64,000 nucleotides of DNA from Hippasteria phrygiana (GCA_037893225.1 JAZGUH010000004.1:806001-870000), one strand, 5' to 3'; counted from the first letter of the stretch, positions 1-9,701 are shown. Made by a program: numbers and translations. Notes: generated by a model from the letters alone, not told the origin.

Positions 1-426
1 CTGACTAAATCTTTAAAATATACAGGAAAATACTGTCGGGCAGGCGCTTAAAACACAGGGGGGAAAAGGACCACTTCTCTTAATGCAATTTTAGAAAGAA
101 ATATTTGGAAAGATACCATGAATGACGAGCAGGTATTTGGTGTCATGATAAACTTACCGGTGACAATTTGGAAGTACGTTGGGCAGTTGATATTTCTTCC
201 TCTTGTAATATCAGATGGAGTCCAATAATGGCCACATTTTGTATAGATGCATCGCAATCAAGGGTTGCCAACACTCACGCATTGAGTGCAAGACTCAAGC
301 ATTTCACGCAATTCTAACGCTCTCAAACATAAACTAACAGTATCACGCAAATTATTTCACTGTATGGTCATTACGTGTGATGCGTGATATACGAAAATGC
401 TCTCTCGTAACACTTCTTTCACACAA

Positions 427-498
427 AGCAGAGTGGCGCAGTGGAAGCGTGCCGGGCCCATAACCCAGGGGTCCGAGGATCGAAACCTCGCTCTGCTA
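427..498 (+). tRNA. tRNA-iMet-CAT: Initiator tRNA-Met(CAT), C28/G44 variant
   Basis: Gene 1, L unit. C28 faces A42 in the anticodon stem, and G44 replaces A44 in the variable loop. Gene 12 shares this state and the same upstream spacer. Confidence 0.9.
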
Positions 499-500
499 AG

Positions 501-509
501 TTTTTTTTT
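501..509 (+). terminator. Pol III T-run terminator, T9 type (gene 1)
   Basis: A run of nine T lies three bases after the gene end. Genes followed by AAG or AAGG plus 9-10 T form one class. Confidence 0.85.
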
Positions 510-626
510 CCAAGAATACTGACTAAATCTTTAAAATATACAGGAAAATACTGTCGGGCAGGCGCTTAAAACACAGGGGGGAAAAGGACCACTTCTCTTA
601 ATGCAATTTTAGAAAGAAATATTTGG

Positions 627-904
627 AAAGATACCATGAATGACGAGCAGGTATTTGGTGTCATGATAAACTTACCGGTGACAATTTGGAAGTACGTTGG
701 GCAGTTGATATTTCTTCCTCTTGTAATATCAGATGGAGTCCAATAATGGCCACATTTTGTAAAGATGCATCGCAATCAAGGGTTGCCAACACTCACGCAT
801 TGAGTGCAAGACTCAAGCATTTCACGCAATTCTAACGCTCTCAAACATAAACTAACAGTATCACGCAAATTATTTCACTGTATCGTCATTACGTGTGATG
901 CGTG
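627..904 (+). repeat. Representative L-specific 278-bp module
   Basis: This is the segment present in L spacers and absent from S spacers, shown for the L unit upstream of gene 2. It runs from AAAGATACCATG to GTGATGCGTG. It contains two overlapping hairpin options and four CACGCA/TGCGTG motifs. I see no terminal inverted repeats or clear target duplication, so whether it was inserted into L or deleted from S is open. No protein is recognised in it. Confidence 0.85.
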
Positions 905-944
905 ATATACGAAAATGCTCTCTCGTGACACTTCTTTCACACAA
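905..944 (+). promoter_or_regulatory. Conserved upstream block, L type
   Basis: This block lies immediately before gene 2 and recurs before every L gene. It begins ATATACGAAAATGCTCTCTC and ends TTTCACACAA. Its first half is shared with S units, where most of the rest of the spacer differs. That conservation suggests an upstream RNA polymerase III element, but shared ancestry of units could explain it as well. Confidence 0.45.
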
Positions 945-951
945 AGCAGAG

Positions 952-962
952 TGGCGCAGTGG
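952..962 (+). promoter_or_regulatory. Internal A box (gene 2, representative)
   Basis: TGGCGCAGTGG matches the RNA polymerase III A-box consensus TRGCNNAGYGG. It is intact in nearly all copies. Gene 26 has T11, and gene 143 has lost G18 and G19. Confidence 0.9.
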
Positions 963-994
963 AAGCGTGCTGGGCCCATAACCCAGAGGTCCGA

Positions 995-1005
995 GGATCG
1001 AAACC
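995..1005 (+). promoter_or_regulatory. Internal B box (gene 2, representative)
   Basis: GGATCGAAACC is the initiator-type B box, the TFIIIC binding site, with A54 in place of T54. The A52, A53, G62 and T58 gene classes alter it. Confidence 0.9.
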
Positions 1006-1019
1006 TCGCTCTGCTAAGG

Positions 1020-1025
1020 TTTTTT
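1020..1025 (+). terminator. Pol III T-run terminator, T6 type (gene 2)
   Basis: Six T follow AAGG. The G71 genes carry a related form, AAGG-T6-ATCCC, for example after gene 23. Confidence 0.8.
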
Positions 1026-1461
1026 CCCAAGAAAGCTGACTAAATCTTTAAAATATACAGGAAAATACTGTCGGGCAGGCGCTTAAAACACAGGGGGGAA
1101 AAGGACCACTTCTCTCAATGCAATTTTAGAAAGAAATATTTGGAAAGATACCATGAATGACGAGCAGGTATTTGATGTCATGATAAACTTACCGGTGACA
1201 ATTTGGAAGTACGTTGGGCAGTTGATATTTCTTCCTCTTGTAATATCAGATGGAGTCCAATAATGGCCACATTTTGTAAAGATGCATCGCAATCAAGGGT
1301 TGCCAACACTCACGCATTGAGTGCAAGACTCAAGCATTTCACGCAATTCTAACGCTCTCAAACATAAACTAACAGTATCACGCAAATTATTTCACTGTAT
1401 CGTCATTACGTGTGATGCGTGATATACGAAAATGCTCTCTCGTGACACTGCTTTCACACAA

Positions 1462-1533
1462 AGCAGAGTGGCGCAGTGGAAGCGTGCTGGGCCCATAACC
1501 CAGAGGTCCGAGGATCGAAACCTCGCTCTGCTA
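1462..1533 (+). tRNA. tRNA-iMet-CAT: Initiator tRNA-Met(CAT), canonical
   Basis: Gene 3, L unit. All stems pair. The upstream block has the marker CACTGCTTTC shared with gene 18. Confidence 0.97.
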
Positions 1534-1663
1534 AGGTTTTTTTTTCCAAGAAAGCTGACTAAATCTTTAAAATAAACAGGAAAATACTGTCGGGCAGGCG
1601 CTTAAAACACAGGGAAAAAAAACGAGCTGTTCCCTTAATGCATTTTTAGAAAGAAATATTTTG

Positions 1664-1702
1664 ATATACGAAAATACTCTCTCGTAAAACTATTCTACAG
1701 AA
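1664..1702 (+). promoter_or_regulatory. Conserved upstream block, S type
   Basis: This is the S-unit version of the upstream block, before gene 4. It begins ATATACGAAAATACTCTCTC. The second half reads TAAAACTATTCTACAGAA here and TAAAACTTGTTCTACAGAA or TAAAACTTTTCTACAGAA elsewhere. The AT-rich start lies 39 bp upstream of the gene. Confidence 0.45.
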
Positions 1703-1774
1703 AGCAGAGTGGCGCAGTGGAAGCGTGCTGGGCCCATAACCCAGAGGTCCGAGGATCGAAACCTCGCTCTGCTA
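1703..1774 (+). tRNA. tRNA-iMet-CAT: Initiator tRNA-Met(CAT), canonical
   Basis: Gene 4, SA unit. All stems pair. Gene 19 is its copy in the 6.1-kb duplication. Confidence 0.97.
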
Positions 1775-2220
1775 AGTTTTTTTTTCCAAGAAAGCTGACT
1801 AAATCCTAAAAATCAATAGGAAAATACTGTCGGGCAGGCGCTTAAAACACAGGGGGGAAAAGGACCACTTCTCTTAATGCAATTTTAGAAAGAAATATTT
1901 GGAAAGATACCATGAATGACGAGCAGGTATTTGGTGTCATGATAAACTTACCGGTGACAATTTGGAAGTACGTTGGGCAGTTGATATTTCTTCCTCTTGT
2001 AATATCAGATGGAGTCCAATAATGGCCACATTTTGTATAGATGCATCGCAATCAAGGGTTGCCAACACTCACGCATTGAGTGCAAGACTCAAGCATTTCA
2101 CGCAATTCTAACGCTCTCAAACATAAACTAACAGTATCACGCAAATTATTTCACTGTATCGTCATTACGTGTGATGCGTGATATACGAAAATGCTCTCTC
2201 GTAACACTTCTTTCACACAA

Positions 2221-2292
2221 AGCAGAGTGGCGCAGTGGAAGCGTGCCGGGCCCATAACCCAGAGGTCCGAGGATCGAAACCTCGCTCTGCTA
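2221..2292 (+). tRNA. tRNA-iMet-CAT: Initiator tRNA-Met(CAT), C28 variant
   Basis: Gene 5, L unit. C28 faces A42 in the anticodon stem. Confidence 0.91.
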
Positions 2293-2467
2293 AGTTTTTT
2301 TTTCCAAGAATACTGACTAAATCTTTAAAATATACAGGAAAATACTGTCGGGCAGGCGCTTAAAACACAGGGGGGGGGGGGGGGGAAGGAGCTCTTCCCT
2401 TAATGCATTTTTCGAAAGAAATATTTGGATATACGAAAATACTCTCTCGTAAAACTTTTCTACAGAA

Positions 2468-2539
2468 AGCAGAGTGGCGCAGTGGAAGCGTGCTGGGCCC
2501 ATAACCCAGAGGTCCGAGGATCGAAACGTCGCTCTGCTA
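2468..2539 (+). tRNA. tRNA-iMet-CAT: Initiator tRNA-Met(CAT), G62 variant
   Basis: Gene 6, SG unit with a 16-G tract. G62 faces G52 in the T stem and alters the B box. Confidence 0.88.
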
Positions 2540-2985
2540 AGTTTTTTTTTTCCAAGAAAGCTGACTAAATCCTTAAAATAAATAGGAAAATACTGTCGGG
2601 CAGGCGCTTAAAACACAGGGGGAAAAAGGACCACTTCTCTTAATGCAATTTTAGAAAGAAATATTTGGAAAGATACCATGAATGACGAGCAGGTATTTGG
2701 TGTCATGATAAACTTACCGGTGACAATTTGGAAGTACGTTGGGCAGTTGATATTTCTTCCTCTTGTAATATCAGATGGAGTCCAATAATGGCCACATTTT
2801 GTAAAGATGCATCGCAATCAAGGGTTGCCAACACTCACGCATTGAGTGCAAGACTCAAGCATTTCACGCAATTCTAACGCTCTCAAACATAAACTAACAG
2901 TATCACGCAAATTATTTCACTGTATCGTCATTACGTGTGATGCGTGATATACGAAAATGCTCTCTCGTAAAACTTTTCTACAGAA

Positions 2986-3057
2986 AGCAGAGTGGCGCAG
3001 TGGAAGCGTGCTGGGCCCATAACCCAGAGGTCCGAGGATCGAAACCTCGCTCTGCTA
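2986..3057 (+). tRNA. tRNA-iMet-CAT: Initiator tRNA-Met(CAT), canonical, hybrid flank
   Basis: Gene 7, L unit whose last 20 or so upstream bases are S type (TTTTCTACAGAA), a recombinant flank. All stems pair. Confidence 0.96.
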
Positions 3058-3059
3058 AG

Positions 3060-3069
3060 TTTTGTTTTT
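3060..3069 (+). terminator. Interrupted terminator T4-G-T5 (gene 7)
   Basis: The T run is split by one G after genes 7, 22, 87 and 98. The first four T should still suffice for animal RNA polymerase III, but weaker termination is possible. Confidence 0.65.
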
Positions 3070-3504
3070 CCAAGAAAGCTGACTAAATCCTTAAAATAAA
3101 TAGGAAAATACTGTCGGGCAGGCGCTTAAAACACAGGGGGAAAAAGGACCACTTCTCTTGATGCAATTTTAGAAAGAAATATTTGGAAAGATACCATGAA
3201 TGACGAGCAGGTATTTGGTGTCATGATAAACTTACCGGTGACAATTTGGAAGTACGTTGGGCAGTTGATATTTCTTCCTCTTGTAATATCAGATGGAGTC
3301 CAATAATGGCCACATTTTGTAAAGATGCATCGCAATCAAGGGTTGCCAACACTCACGCATTGAGTGCAAGACTCAAGCATTTCACGCAATTCTAACGCTC
3401 TCAAACATAAACTAACAGTATCACGCAAATTATTTCACTGTATCGTCATTACGTGTGATGCGTGATATACGAAAATGCTCTCTCGTGACACTTCTTTCAC
3501 ACAA

Positions 3505-3576
3505 AGCAGAGTGGCGCAGTGGAAGCGTGCTGGGCCCATAACCCAGAGGTCCGAGGATCGAAACCTCGCTCTGCTA
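3505..3576 (+). tRNA. tRNA-iMet-CAT: Initiator tRNA-Met(CAT), canonical
   Basis: Gene 8, L unit directly after another L unit. All stems pair. Confidence 0.97.
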
Positions 3577-3744
3577 AGGTTTTTTCCCAAGAAAGCTGAC
3601 TAAATCTTTAAAATATACAGGAAAATACTGTCGGGCAGGCGCTTAAAACACAGGGGAAAAAAACGAGCTGTTCCCTTAATGCAATTTTAGAAAGAAATAT
3701 TTGGATATACGAAAATACTCTCTCGTAAAACTTGTTTTACAGAA

Positions 3745-3816
3745 AGCAGAGTGGCGCAGTGGAAGCGTGCTGGTCCCATAACCCAGAGGTCCGAGGATCG
3801 AAACCTCGCTCTGCTA
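3745..3816 (+). tRNA. tRNA-iMet-CAT: Initiator tRNA-Met(CAT), T31 variant
   Basis: Gene 9, SA unit. T31 faces C39, which removes one of the three G:C pairs typical of initiators. Confidence 0.9.
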
Positions 3817-4262
3817 AGTTTTTTTTTCCAAGAAAGCTGACTAAATCCTTAAAATAGATAGGAAAATACTGTCGGGCAGGCGCTTAAAACACAGGGGGGA
3901 AAAGGACCACTTCTCTTAATGCAATTTTAGAAAGAAATATTTGGAAAGATACCATGAATGACGAGCAGGTATTTGATGTCATGCTAAACTTACCGGTGAC
4001 AATTTGGAAGTACGTTGGGCAGTTGATATTTCTTCCTCTTGTAATATCAGATGGAGTCCAATAATGGCCACATTTTGTAAAGATGCATCGCAATCAAGGG
4101 TTGCCAACACTCACGCATTGAGTGCAAGACTCAAGCATTTCACGCAATTCTAACGCTCTCAAACATAAACTAACAGTATCACGCAAATTATTTCACTGTA
4201 TCGTCATTACGTGTGATGCGTGATATACGAAAATGCTCTCTCGTAACACTTCTTTCACACAA

Positions 4263-4334
4263 AGCAGAGTGGCGCAGTGGAAGCGTGCTGGGCCCATAAC
4301 CCAGAGGTCCGAGGATCGAAACCTCGCTCTGCTA
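4263..4334 (+). tRNA. tRNA-iMet-CAT: Initiator tRNA-Met(CAT), canonical
   Basis: Gene 10, L unit. All stems pair. Confidence 0.97.
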
Positions 4335-4504
4335 AGGTTTTTTTTTCCAAGAAAGCTGACTAAATCTTTAAAATAAACAGGAAAATACTGTCGGGCAGGC
4401 GCTTAAAACACAGGGGGAAAAAACGAGCTGTTCCCTTAATGCATTTTTAGAAAGAAATATTTGGATATACGAAAATGCTCTCTCGTAGCACTTCTTTCAC
4501 ACAA

Positions 4505-4576
4505 AGCAGAGTGGCGCAGTGGAAGCGTGCCGGGCCCATAACCCAGAGGTCCGAGGATCGAAACCTCGCTCTGCTA
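4505..4576 (+). tRNA. tRNA-iMet-CAT: Initiator tRNA-Met(CAT), C28 variant, hybrid flank
   Basis: Gene 11, SA unit with an L-type upstream block (GCTCTCTCGTAGCACTTCTT). C28, otherwise seen only in L units, faces A42. The unit looks like an S-to-L crossover product. Confidence 0.9.
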
Positions 4577-5021
4577 ATTTTTTTTTCCAAGAATGCTGAC
4601 TAAATCTTTAAAATATACAGGAAAATACTGTCGGGCAGGCGCTTAAAACACAGGGGGGAAAAGGACCACTTCTCTTAATGCAATTTTAGAAAGAAATATT
4701 TGGAAAGATACCATGAATGACGAGCAGGTATTTGGTGTCATGATAAACTTACCGGTGACAATTTGGAAGTACGTTGGGCAGTTGATATTTCTTCCTCTTG
4801 TAATATCAGATGGAGTCCAATAATGGCCACATTTTGTATAGATGCATCGCAATCAAGGGTTGCCAACACTCACGCATTGAGTGCAAGACTCAAGCATTTC
4901 ACGCAATTCTAACGCTCTCAAACATAAACTAACAGTATCACGCAAATTATTTCACTGTATGGTCATTACGTGTGATGCGTGATATACGAAAATGCTCTCT
5001 CGTAACACTTCTTTCACACAA

Positions 5022-5093
5022 AGCAGAGTGGCGCAGTGGAAGCGTGCCGGGCCCATAACCCAGGGGTCCGAGGATCGAAACCTCGCTCTGCTA
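5022..5093 (+). tRNA. tRNA-iMet-CAT: Initiator tRNA-Met(CAT), C28/G44 variant
   Basis: Gene 12, L unit. C28 faces A42, and G44 is in the variable loop, as in gene 1. Confidence 0.9.
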
Positions 5094-5267
5094 AGTTTTT
5101 TTTTCCAAGAATACTGACTAAATCTTTAAAATATACAGGAAAATACTGTCGGGCAGGCGCTTAAAACACAGGGGGGGGGGGGGGAAGGAGCTCTTCCCTT
5201 AATGCATTTTTCGAAAGAAATATTTGGATATACGAAAATACTCTCTCGTAAAACTTGTTTTACAGAA

Positions 5268-5339
5268 AGCAGAGTGGCGCAGTGGAAGCGTGCTGGTCCC
5301 ATAACCCAGAGGTCCGAGGATCGAAACCTCGCTCTGCTA
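5268..5339 (+). tRNA. tRNA-iMet-CAT: Initiator tRNA-Met(CAT), T31 variant
   Basis: Gene 13, SG unit with a 14-G tract. T31 faces C39. Genes 9 and 15, in SA units, share the change. Confidence 0.9.
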
Positions 5340-5785
5340 AGTTTTTTTTTCCAAGAAAGCTGACTAAATCCTTAAAATAGATAGGAAAATACTGTCGGGC
5401 AGGCGCTTAAAACACAGGGGGGAAAAGGACCACTTCTCTTAATGCAATTTTAGAAAGAAATATTTGGAAAGATACCATGAATGACGAGCAGGTATTTGGT
5501 GTCATGATAAACTTACCCGTGACAATTTGGAAGTACGTTGGGCAGTTGATATTTCTTCCTCTTGTAATATCAGATGGAGTCCAATAATGGCCACATTTTG
5601 TAAAGATGCATCGCAATCAAGGGTTGCCAACACTCACGCATTGAGTGCAAGACTCAAGCATTTCACGCAATTCTAACGCTCTCAAACATAAACTAACAGT
5701 ATCACGCAAATTATTTCACTGTATCGTCATTACGTGTGATGCGTGATATACGAAAATGCTCTCTCGTGACACTTCTTTCACACAA

Positions 5786-5857
5786 AGCAGAGTGGCGCAG
5801 TGGAAGCGTGCTGGGCCCATAACCCAGAGGTCCGAGGATCGAAACCTCGCTCTGCTA
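5786..5857 (+). tRNA. tRNA-iMet-CAT: Initiator tRNA-Met(CAT), canonical
   Basis: Gene 14, L unit. All stems pair. Confidence 0.97.
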
Positions 5858-6025
5858 AGGTTTTTTCCAGAGAAAGCTGACTAAATCTTTAAAATATACA
5901 GGAAAATACTGTCGGGCAGGCGCTTAAAACACAGGGGAAAAAAACGAGCTGTTCCCTTAATGCATTTTTAGAAAGAAATATTTGGATATACGAAAATACT
6001 CTCTCGTAAAACTTGTTTTACAGAA

Positions 6026-6097
6026 AGCAGAGTGGCGCAGTGGAAGCGTGCTGGTCCCATAACCCAGAGGTCCGAGGATCGAAACCTCGCTCTGCTA
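6026..6097 (+). tRNA. tRNA-iMet-CAT: Initiator tRNA-Met(CAT), T31 variant
   Basis: Gene 15, SA unit. T31 faces C39. Confidence 0.9.
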
Positions 6098-6543
6098 AGT
6101 TTTTTTTTCCAAGAAAGCTGACTAAATCCTTAAAATAGATAGGAAAATACTGTCGGGCAGGCGCTTAAAACACAGGGGGGAAAAGGACCACTTCTCTTAA
6201 TGCAATTTTAGAAAGAAATATTTGGAAAGATACCATGAATGACGAGCAGGTATTTGGTGTCATGATAAACTTACCGGTGACAATTTGGAAGTACGTTGGG
6301 CAGTTGATATTTCTTCCTCTTGTAATATCAGATGGAGTCCAATAATGGCCACATTTTGTAAAGATGCATCGCAATCAAGGGTTGCCAACACTCACGTATT
6401 GAGTGCAAGACTCAAGCATTTCACGCAATTCTAACGCTCTCAAACATAAACTAACAGTATCACGCAAATTATTTCACTGTATCGTCATTACGTGTGATGC
6501 GTGATATACGAAAATGCTCTCTCGTAACACTTCTTTCACACAA

Positions 6544-6615
6544 AGCAGAGTGGCGCAGTGGAAGCGTGCTGGGCCCATAACCCAGAGGTCCGAGGATCGT
6601 AACCTCGCTCTGCTA
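6544..6615 (+). tRNA. tRNA-iMet-CAT: Initiator tRNA-Met(CAT), T58 variant
   Basis: Gene 16, L unit. T58 replaces A58, which is normally methylated in initiators and lies in the B box. This is the only copy with this change. Confidence 0.88.
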
Positions 6616-7061
6616 AGTTTTTTTTTCCAAGAAAGCTGACTAAATCTTTAAAATATACAGGAAAATACTGTCGGGCAGGCGCTTAAAACACAGGGGGGAA
6701 AAGGACCACTTCTCTTAATGCAATTTTAGAAAGAAATATTTGGAAAGATACCATGAATGACGAGCAGGTATTTGGTGTCATGATAAACTTACCGGTGACA
6801 ATTTGGAAGTACGTTGGGCAGTTGATATTTCTTCCTCTTGTAATATCAGATGGAGTCCAATAATGGCCACATTTTGTAAAGATGCATCGCAATCAAGGGT
6901 TGCCAACACTCACGCATTGAGTGCAAGACTCAAGCATTTCACGCAATTCTAACGCTCTCAAACATAAACTAACAGTATCACGCAAATTATTTCACTGTAT
7001 CGTCATTACGTGTGATGCGTGATATACGAAAATGCTCTCTCGTGACACTTCTTTCACACAA

Positions 7062-7133
7062 AGCAGAGTGGCGCAGTGGAAGCGTGCTGGGCCCATAACC
7101 CAGAGGTCCGAGGATCGAAACCTCGCTCTGCTA
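7062..7133 (+). tRNA. tRNA-iMet-CAT: Initiator tRNA-Met(CAT), canonical
   Basis: Gene 17, L unit. All stems pair. It is the duplicate of gene 2. Confidence 0.97.
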
Positions 7134-7578
7134 AGGTTTTTTCCCAAGAAAGCTGACTAAATCTTTAAAATATACAGGAAAATACTGTCGGGCAGGCGCT
7201 TAAAACACAGGGGGGAAAAGGACCACTTCTCTCAATGCAATTTTAGAAAGAAATATTTGGAAAGATACCATGAATGACGAGCAGGTATTTGATGTCATGA
7301 TAAACTTACCGGTGACAATTTGGAAGTACGTTGGGCAGTTGATATTTCTTCCTCTTGTAATATCAGATGGAGTCCAATAATGGCCACATTTTGTAAAGAT
7401 GCATCGCAATCAAGGGTTGCCAACACTCACGCATTGAGTGCAAGACTCAAGCATTTCACGCAATTCTAACGCTCTCAAACATAAACTAACAGTATCACGC
7501 AAATTATTTCACTGTATCGTCATTACGTGTGATGCGTGATATACGAAAATGCTCTCTCGTGACACTGCTTTCACACAA

Positions 7579-7650
7579 AGCAGAGTGGCGCAGTGGAAGC
7601 GTGCTGGGCCCATAACCCAGAGGTCCGAGGATCGAAACCTCGCTCTGCTA
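7579..7650 (+). tRNA. tRNA-iMet-CAT: Initiator tRNA-Met(CAT), canonical
   Basis: Gene 18, L unit. All stems pair. It is the duplicate of gene 3. Confidence 0.97.
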
Positions 7651-7819
7651 AGGTTTTTTTTTCCAAGAAAGCTGACTAAATCTTTAAAATAAACAGGAAA
7701 ATACTGTCGGGCAGGCGCTTAAAACACAGGGAAAAAAAACGAGCTGTTCCCTTAATGCATTTTTAGAAAGAAATATTTTGATATACGAAAATACTCTCTC
7801 GTAAAACTATTCTACAGAA

Positions 7820-7891
7820 AGCAGAGTGGCGCAGTGGAAGCGTGCTGGGCCCATAACCCAGAGGTCCGAGGATCGAAACCTCGCTCTGCTA
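7820..7891 (+). tRNA. tRNA-iMet-CAT: Initiator tRNA-Met(CAT), canonical
   Basis: Gene 19, SA unit. All stems pair. It is the duplicate of gene 4. Confidence 0.97.
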
Positions 7892-8337
7892 AGTTTTTTT
7901 TTCCAAGAAAGCTGACTAAATCCTAAAAATCAATAGGAAAATACTGTCGGGCAGGCGCTTAAAACACAGGGGGGAAAAGGACCACTTCTCTTAATGCAAT
8001 TTTAGAAAGAAATATTTGGAAAGATACCATGAATGACGAGCAGGTATTTGGTGTCATGATAAACTTACCGGTGACAATTTGGAAGTACGTTGGGCAGTTG
8101 ATATTTCTTCCTCTTGTAATATCAGATGGAGTCCAATAATGGCCACATTTTGTATAGATGCATCGCAATCAAGGGTTGCCAACACTCACGCATTGAGTGC
8201 AAGACTCAAGCATTTCACGCAATTCTAACGCTCTCAAACATAAACTAACAGTATCACGCAAATTATTTCACTGTATCGTCATTACGTGTGATGCGTGATA
8301 TACGAAAATGCTCTCTCGTAACACTTCTTTCACACAA

Positions 8338-8409
8338 AGCAGAGTGGCGCAGTGGAAGCGTGCCGGGCCCATAACCCAGAGGTCCGAGGATCGAAACCTC
8401 GCTCTGCTA
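8338..8409 (+). tRNA. tRNA-iMet-CAT: Initiator tRNA-Met(CAT), C28 variant
   Basis: Gene 20, L unit. C28 faces A42. It is the duplicate of gene 5. Confidence 0.91.
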
Positions 8410-8486
8410 AGTTTTTTTTTCCAAGAATACTGACTAAATCTTTAAAATATACAGGAAAATACTGTCGGGCAGGCGCTTAAAACACA

Positions 8487-8510
8487 GGGGGGGGGGGGGG
8501 GGGGGGGGGG
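8487..8510 (+). repeat. Poly-G tract (24 G), representative of 36
   Basis: This is a pure G run on the tRNA sense strand, upstream of gene 21. One such tract lies in every SG unit, between AACACA(A) and GGAGCTC. All positions are listed in the findings. It could form G-quadruplexes when single-stranded. Confidence 0.95.
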
Positions 8511-8592
8511 AAGGAGCTCTTCCCTTAATGCATTTTTCGAAAGAAATATTTGGATATACGAAAATACTCTCTCGTAAAACTTTTCTACAGAA

Positions 8593-8664
8593 AGCAGAGT
8601 GGCGCAGTGGAAGCGTGCTGGGCCCATAACCCAGAGGTCCGAGGATCGAAACGTCGCTCTGCTA
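8593..8664 (+). tRNA. tRNA-iMet-CAT: Initiator tRNA-Met(CAT), G62 variant
   Basis: Gene 21, SG unit with a 24-G tract. G62 faces G52. It is the duplicate of gene 6, whose tract has only 16 G. Confidence 0.88.
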
Positions 8665-9110
8665 AGTTTTTTTTTTCCAAGAAAGCTGACTAAATCCTTA
8701 AAATAAATAGGAAAATACTGTCGGGCAGGCGCTTAAAACACAGGGGGAAAAAGGACCACTTCTCTTAATGCAATTTTAGAAAGAAATATTTGGAAAGATA
8801 CCATGAATGACGAGCAGGTATTTGGTGTCATGATAAACTTACCGGTGACAATTTGGAAGTACGTTGGGCAGTTGATATTTCTTCCTCTTGTAATATCAGA
8901 TGGAGTCCAATAATGGCCACATTTTGTAAAGATGCATCGCAATCAAGGGTTGCCAACACTCACGCATTGAGTGCAAGACTCAAGCATTTCACGCAATTCT
9001 AACGCTCTCAAACATAAACTAACAGTATCACGCAAATTATTTCACTGTATCGTCATTACGTGTGATGCGTGATATACGAAAATGCTCTCTCGTAAAACTT
9101 TTCTACAGAA

Positions 9111-9182
9111 AGCAGAGTGGCGCAGTGGAAGCGTGCTGGGCCCATAACCCAGAGGTCCGAGGATCGAAACCTCGCTCTGCTA
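9111..9182 (+). tRNA. tRNA-iMet-CAT: Initiator tRNA-Met(CAT), canonical, hybrid flank
   Basis: Gene 22, L unit with an S-type proximal flank. All stems pair. It is the duplicate of gene 7. Confidence 0.96.
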
Positions 9183-9629
9183 AGTTTTGTTTTTCCAAGA
9201 AAGCTGACTAAATCCTTAAAATAAATAGGAAAATACTGTCGGGCAGGCGCTTAAAACACAGGGGGAAAAAGGACCACTTCTCTTGATGCAATTTTAGAAA
9301 GAAATATTTGGAAAGATACCATGAATGACGAGCAGGTATTTGGTGTCATGATAAACTTACCGGTGACAATTTGGAAGTACGTTGGGCAGTTGATATTTCT
9401 TCCTCTTGTAATATCAGATGGAGTCCAATAATGGCCACATTTTGTAAAGATGCATCGCAATCAAGGGTTGCCAACACTCACGCATTGAGTGCAAGACTCA
9501 AGCATTTCACGCAATTCTAACGCTCTCAAACATAAACTAACAGTATCACGCAAATTATTTCACTGTATCGTCATTACGTGTGATGCGTGATATACGAAAA
9601 TGCTCTCTCGTGACACTTCTTTCACACAA

Positions 9630-9701
9630 AGCAGAGTGGCGCAGTGGAAGCGTGCTGGGCCCATAACCCAGAGGTCCGAGGATCGAAACCTCGCTCTGGT
9701 A
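9630..9701 (+). tRNA. tRNA-iMet-CAT: Initiator tRNA-Met(CAT), G71 variant
   Basis: Gene 23, L unit. G71 faces G2 in the acceptor stem. The rest is consensus. Confidence 0.9.

Larger units (their letters stand above)
945..1016 (+). tRNA. tRNA-iMet-CAT: Initiator tRNA-Met(CAT), canonical
   Basis: Gene 2, L unit, reference copy. The acceptor stem AGCAGAG/CTCTGCT, D stem GCGC/GCGT, anticodon stem CTGGG/CCCAG and T stem CGAGG/CCTCG all pair. The anticodon CAT sits in the loop CCCATAA. The T loop ATCGAAA has A54 and A60. No CCA is encoded and there is no intron, as expected for an animal gene. Confidence 0.98.
523..3572 (+). repeat. 6.1-kb-offset duplication, copy 1
   Basis: This segment with genes 2 to 8 is repeated at 6640-9697. 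The tRNA starts are offset by 6117 bp up to the G tract and 6125 bp after it. The step of 8 equals the G-tract difference (16 against 24). Confidence 0.9.
6640..9697 (+). repeat. 6.1-kb-offset duplication, copy 2
   Basis: This is the copy of 523-3572, with genes 17 to 22 and most of gene 23. Identity breaks at the 3' end of gene 23, which has G71 and a different downstream flank. Confidence 0.9.

Noticed and set aside
48..257. A 69-codon open frame on the - strand, recurring in nearly every L unit, including a 100-codon form at 55569-55871
   Set aside because: It opens at TTG, not ATG, directly after an in-frame TGA. Its copies follow the neutral spacer, and the two L units at about 44868 and 47711 break it with a stop. 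The longer form exists only because that TGA was lost by mutation at the decayed edge.
2317..2502. 60-67 codon - strand frames rich in proline through the poly-G tracts
   Set aside because: The prolines are only the complement of the G tract. The frame and its length change with every tract length, and the start is TTG.
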